A stretch of DNA of 15,143 nt from Candidatus Hodarchaeota archaeon (GTDB lineage: Archaea; Asgardarchaeota; Heimdallarchaeia; Hodarchaeales; YT1-039), in assembly GCA_016840025.1 (NCBI GenBank), contig JAEOTF010000055.1, forward strand, positions 1 to 15,143. Direction: 5' to 3'. Shown here piece after piece: positions 14,160-15,143 of the stretch. Both the position numbers and the translations under genes were made by a program. Position 1 is the stretch's first letter. Each line of letters starts with the position of its first letter. Under the pieces are notes generated by a model that worked only from the letters and a program-made list of their open reading frames with translations, ran no database searches and was not told the DNA's origin.

Positions 14160-15143
14160 TGAACTTTTAGTCTATTTAGACAGTGGGGCTCAGTAGACGC
14201 TCAGGGGGGGGGTGAATGAGGTGTCTCCACAACTTTATTAGAAGTAGCCGACTTATCGAATTATTATGCAAACAACAATTCAAGAAGCCACGGCCACTTT
14301 ATTTAACGCGATAGAGATCTCAACAGCGATTTACCGCCCTTGGTGTGCATACGTTGACCTGTTATGTCCCAGTCCTAAAAAATCTGTCTCTTACTATGTA
14401 GAAGAGGCGCATGACGCGATTCCAGGATGGAAAATCCTGCAAGGGCTTCAACAAGTGCTTTCCTATAGTACTTTACTCTGGCGGAAAAGTTGGAACCAAA
14501 TTCGGAAATTCCTCGATCGGCGCTCCCCCGTGTGCCTATCTGTGGATGATTGGGTCACACGTCGGTATGGAACGAAGGCTTTCGGGGCGGGGTACTTCTA
14601 TTCCAATGCAGATAAAGGGATCGTTTGGGGAAATCAATTAGTAGATACGGTCATAAAGAATGGTGGGCTCCGATGCCCCCTGATCTTTGAGATCCATCTC
14701 AAACAAGAATCCAGTAAGGTCTGGGAGCGAGGATTGAAGCAAATTCAACAAATCCAGCCCAAACTTCGGGATATTGGAGTGCGACCGAAGCGAATTTGGA
14801 CATTAGGAGATTGTACGTATAGTAATAAAGAAATGGCCAAAGAATTAGGGAAATTAGGCGGATTCTATCTGCTTGGTTTGGCTAAAGATCGAAACGTTGA
14901 GTTATTCGGTCAATCTCAACGAATTGATGAATACTTTGCCACCAAGCCCGAAAAACGTTTAACTGTGCAAGGAACGGGATATCGGTATAAACTCTCTACT
15001 GCAAACGTGAAGGGGTGGGGACGGCGGCGCTTATTGGCAGTATGGAATCCCCGAGGCTATTGGCGCTATTTTGTCAGCAACAAACTAAGGTCAACTGCTA
15101 AAACATTGCTTTTGCGTTATCGTGATCGTTGGAGCGTGGAAGA
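14160..15143 (+). mobile_element. Insertion sequence with DDE transposase, left part
   Basis: Base composition changes from AT-rich to clearly more G+C near 14180, and a transposase gene follows. The leader holds a small palindrome GTCTA-TT-TAGAC (14170-14181) and a run of nine G (14204-14212). The left inverted repeat cannot be fixed because the right end is outside the window, so the start given is approximate. Confidence 0.55.
14266..15143 (+). CDS. DDE transposase (IS4/IS701-like), N-terminal part (runs off right edge)
   Basis: Open from ATG 14266 to the window edge, 292 residues without a stop; an in-frame TAG at 14245 makes this ATG the first start. The RNase H-like transposase motifs are visible: first Asp in CLSVDDWVTRRYG (about 90-102), second Asp in LGDCTYSNKEMAKEL (about 181-195), and YRDRWSVEE at the very end, which fits the Y-x2-R-W-x-E box with the catalytic Glu. 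The protein would cut and join DNA at the ends of its insertion sequence. The segment is intact, so the element may be active if the rest is complete. It is richer in G+C than its neighbours, consistent with recent arrival. The family is judged from motif spacing; IS4 versus IS701 is not settled. Confidence 0.8.
   Translation, partial: MQTTIQEATATLFNAIEISTAIYRPWCAYVDLLCPSPKKSVSYYVEEAHDAIPGWKILQGLQQVLSYSTLLWRKSWNQIRKFLDRRSPVCLSVDDWVTRRYGTKAFGAGYFYSNADKGIVWGNQLVDTVIKNGGLRCPLIFEIHLKQESSKVWERGLKQIQQIQPKLRDIGVRPKRIWTLGDCTYSNKEMAKELGKLGGFYLLGLAKDRNVELFGQSQRIDEYFATKPEKRLTVQGTGYRYKLSTANVKGWGRRRLLAVWNPRGYWRYFVSNKLRSTAKTLLLRYRDRWSVE

Noticed and set aside
14216..14314. Short frame starting ATG 14216 right after the run of nine G
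   Set aside because: It gives about 32 residues in a frame other than the transposase, with the start almost touching the G-run; I see no reason to call it a gene or a programmed frameshift.
1..15143. CRISPR arrays, tRNA or rRNA genes
   Set aside because: Apart from the duplicated surface-gene unit I saw no regularly spaced short repeats, and no cloverleaf or ribosomal RNA sequence by eye; a tRNA scan was not possible.

Overview
The window reads as archaeal DNA with low G+C content. Starts are preceded by GGTG/GTGAT-type ribosome binding sites, promoters have TATA boxes about 40-50 bases upstream, there is a TrmB-type regulator, and one surface protein ends in a PEF-type sorting tail. The host lineage cannot be fixed from this piece; an Asgard or other mesophilic archaeon is a guess.

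Layout. (1) Bases 1-706, minus strand: N-terminal part of an MFS exporter that runs off the left edge. (2) 1007-4473, plus strand: a two-gene operon for an ATP-dependent citrate-cleaving enzyme. It consists of a SucC-like ATP-grasp subunit and a SucD-like subunit fused to a citrate synthase/citryl-CoA lyase domain, joined by an ATGA overlap. (3) 4643-5511: an MntA/HepT-type nucleotidyltransferase-HEPN toxin-antitoxin pair. (4) 5600-7534: a short-chain dehydrogenase and a TrmB-family regulator transcribed divergently from a shared promoter region that holds a 15-bp palindrome. (5) 7719-8300: an unrecognised secreted protein. (6) 8475-9144, minus strand: an overlapping pair, a small DUF5678-like protein and a retropepsin-like aspartic protease, facing gene 5 across a bidirectional terminator-like hairpin. 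(7) 9285-14038, minus strand: two tandem copies of a surface-protein gene (11182-12303 and 12651-13847), each built from two ~156-residue beta-sandwich-like repeats. Each copy has a related upstream block and a matching 31-nt terminator-like hairpin. In the left copy, a TnpB-only IS200/IS605-type element (about 9331-11151, plus strand) lies between the gene and its hairpin. (8) 14266-15143, plus strand: the N-terminal part of a DDE (IS4/IS701-like) transposase that runs off the right edge.

The left two thirds are ordinary metabolic and regulatory genes with compact promoters. The right third is accessory DNA shaped by gene duplication and mobile elements. The most interesting points are the architecture of the citrate-cleaving enzyme, the DUF5678/aspartic-protease pair, and the tandem surface-gene unit, which lets the TnpB insertion site be read from the uninterrupted copy.
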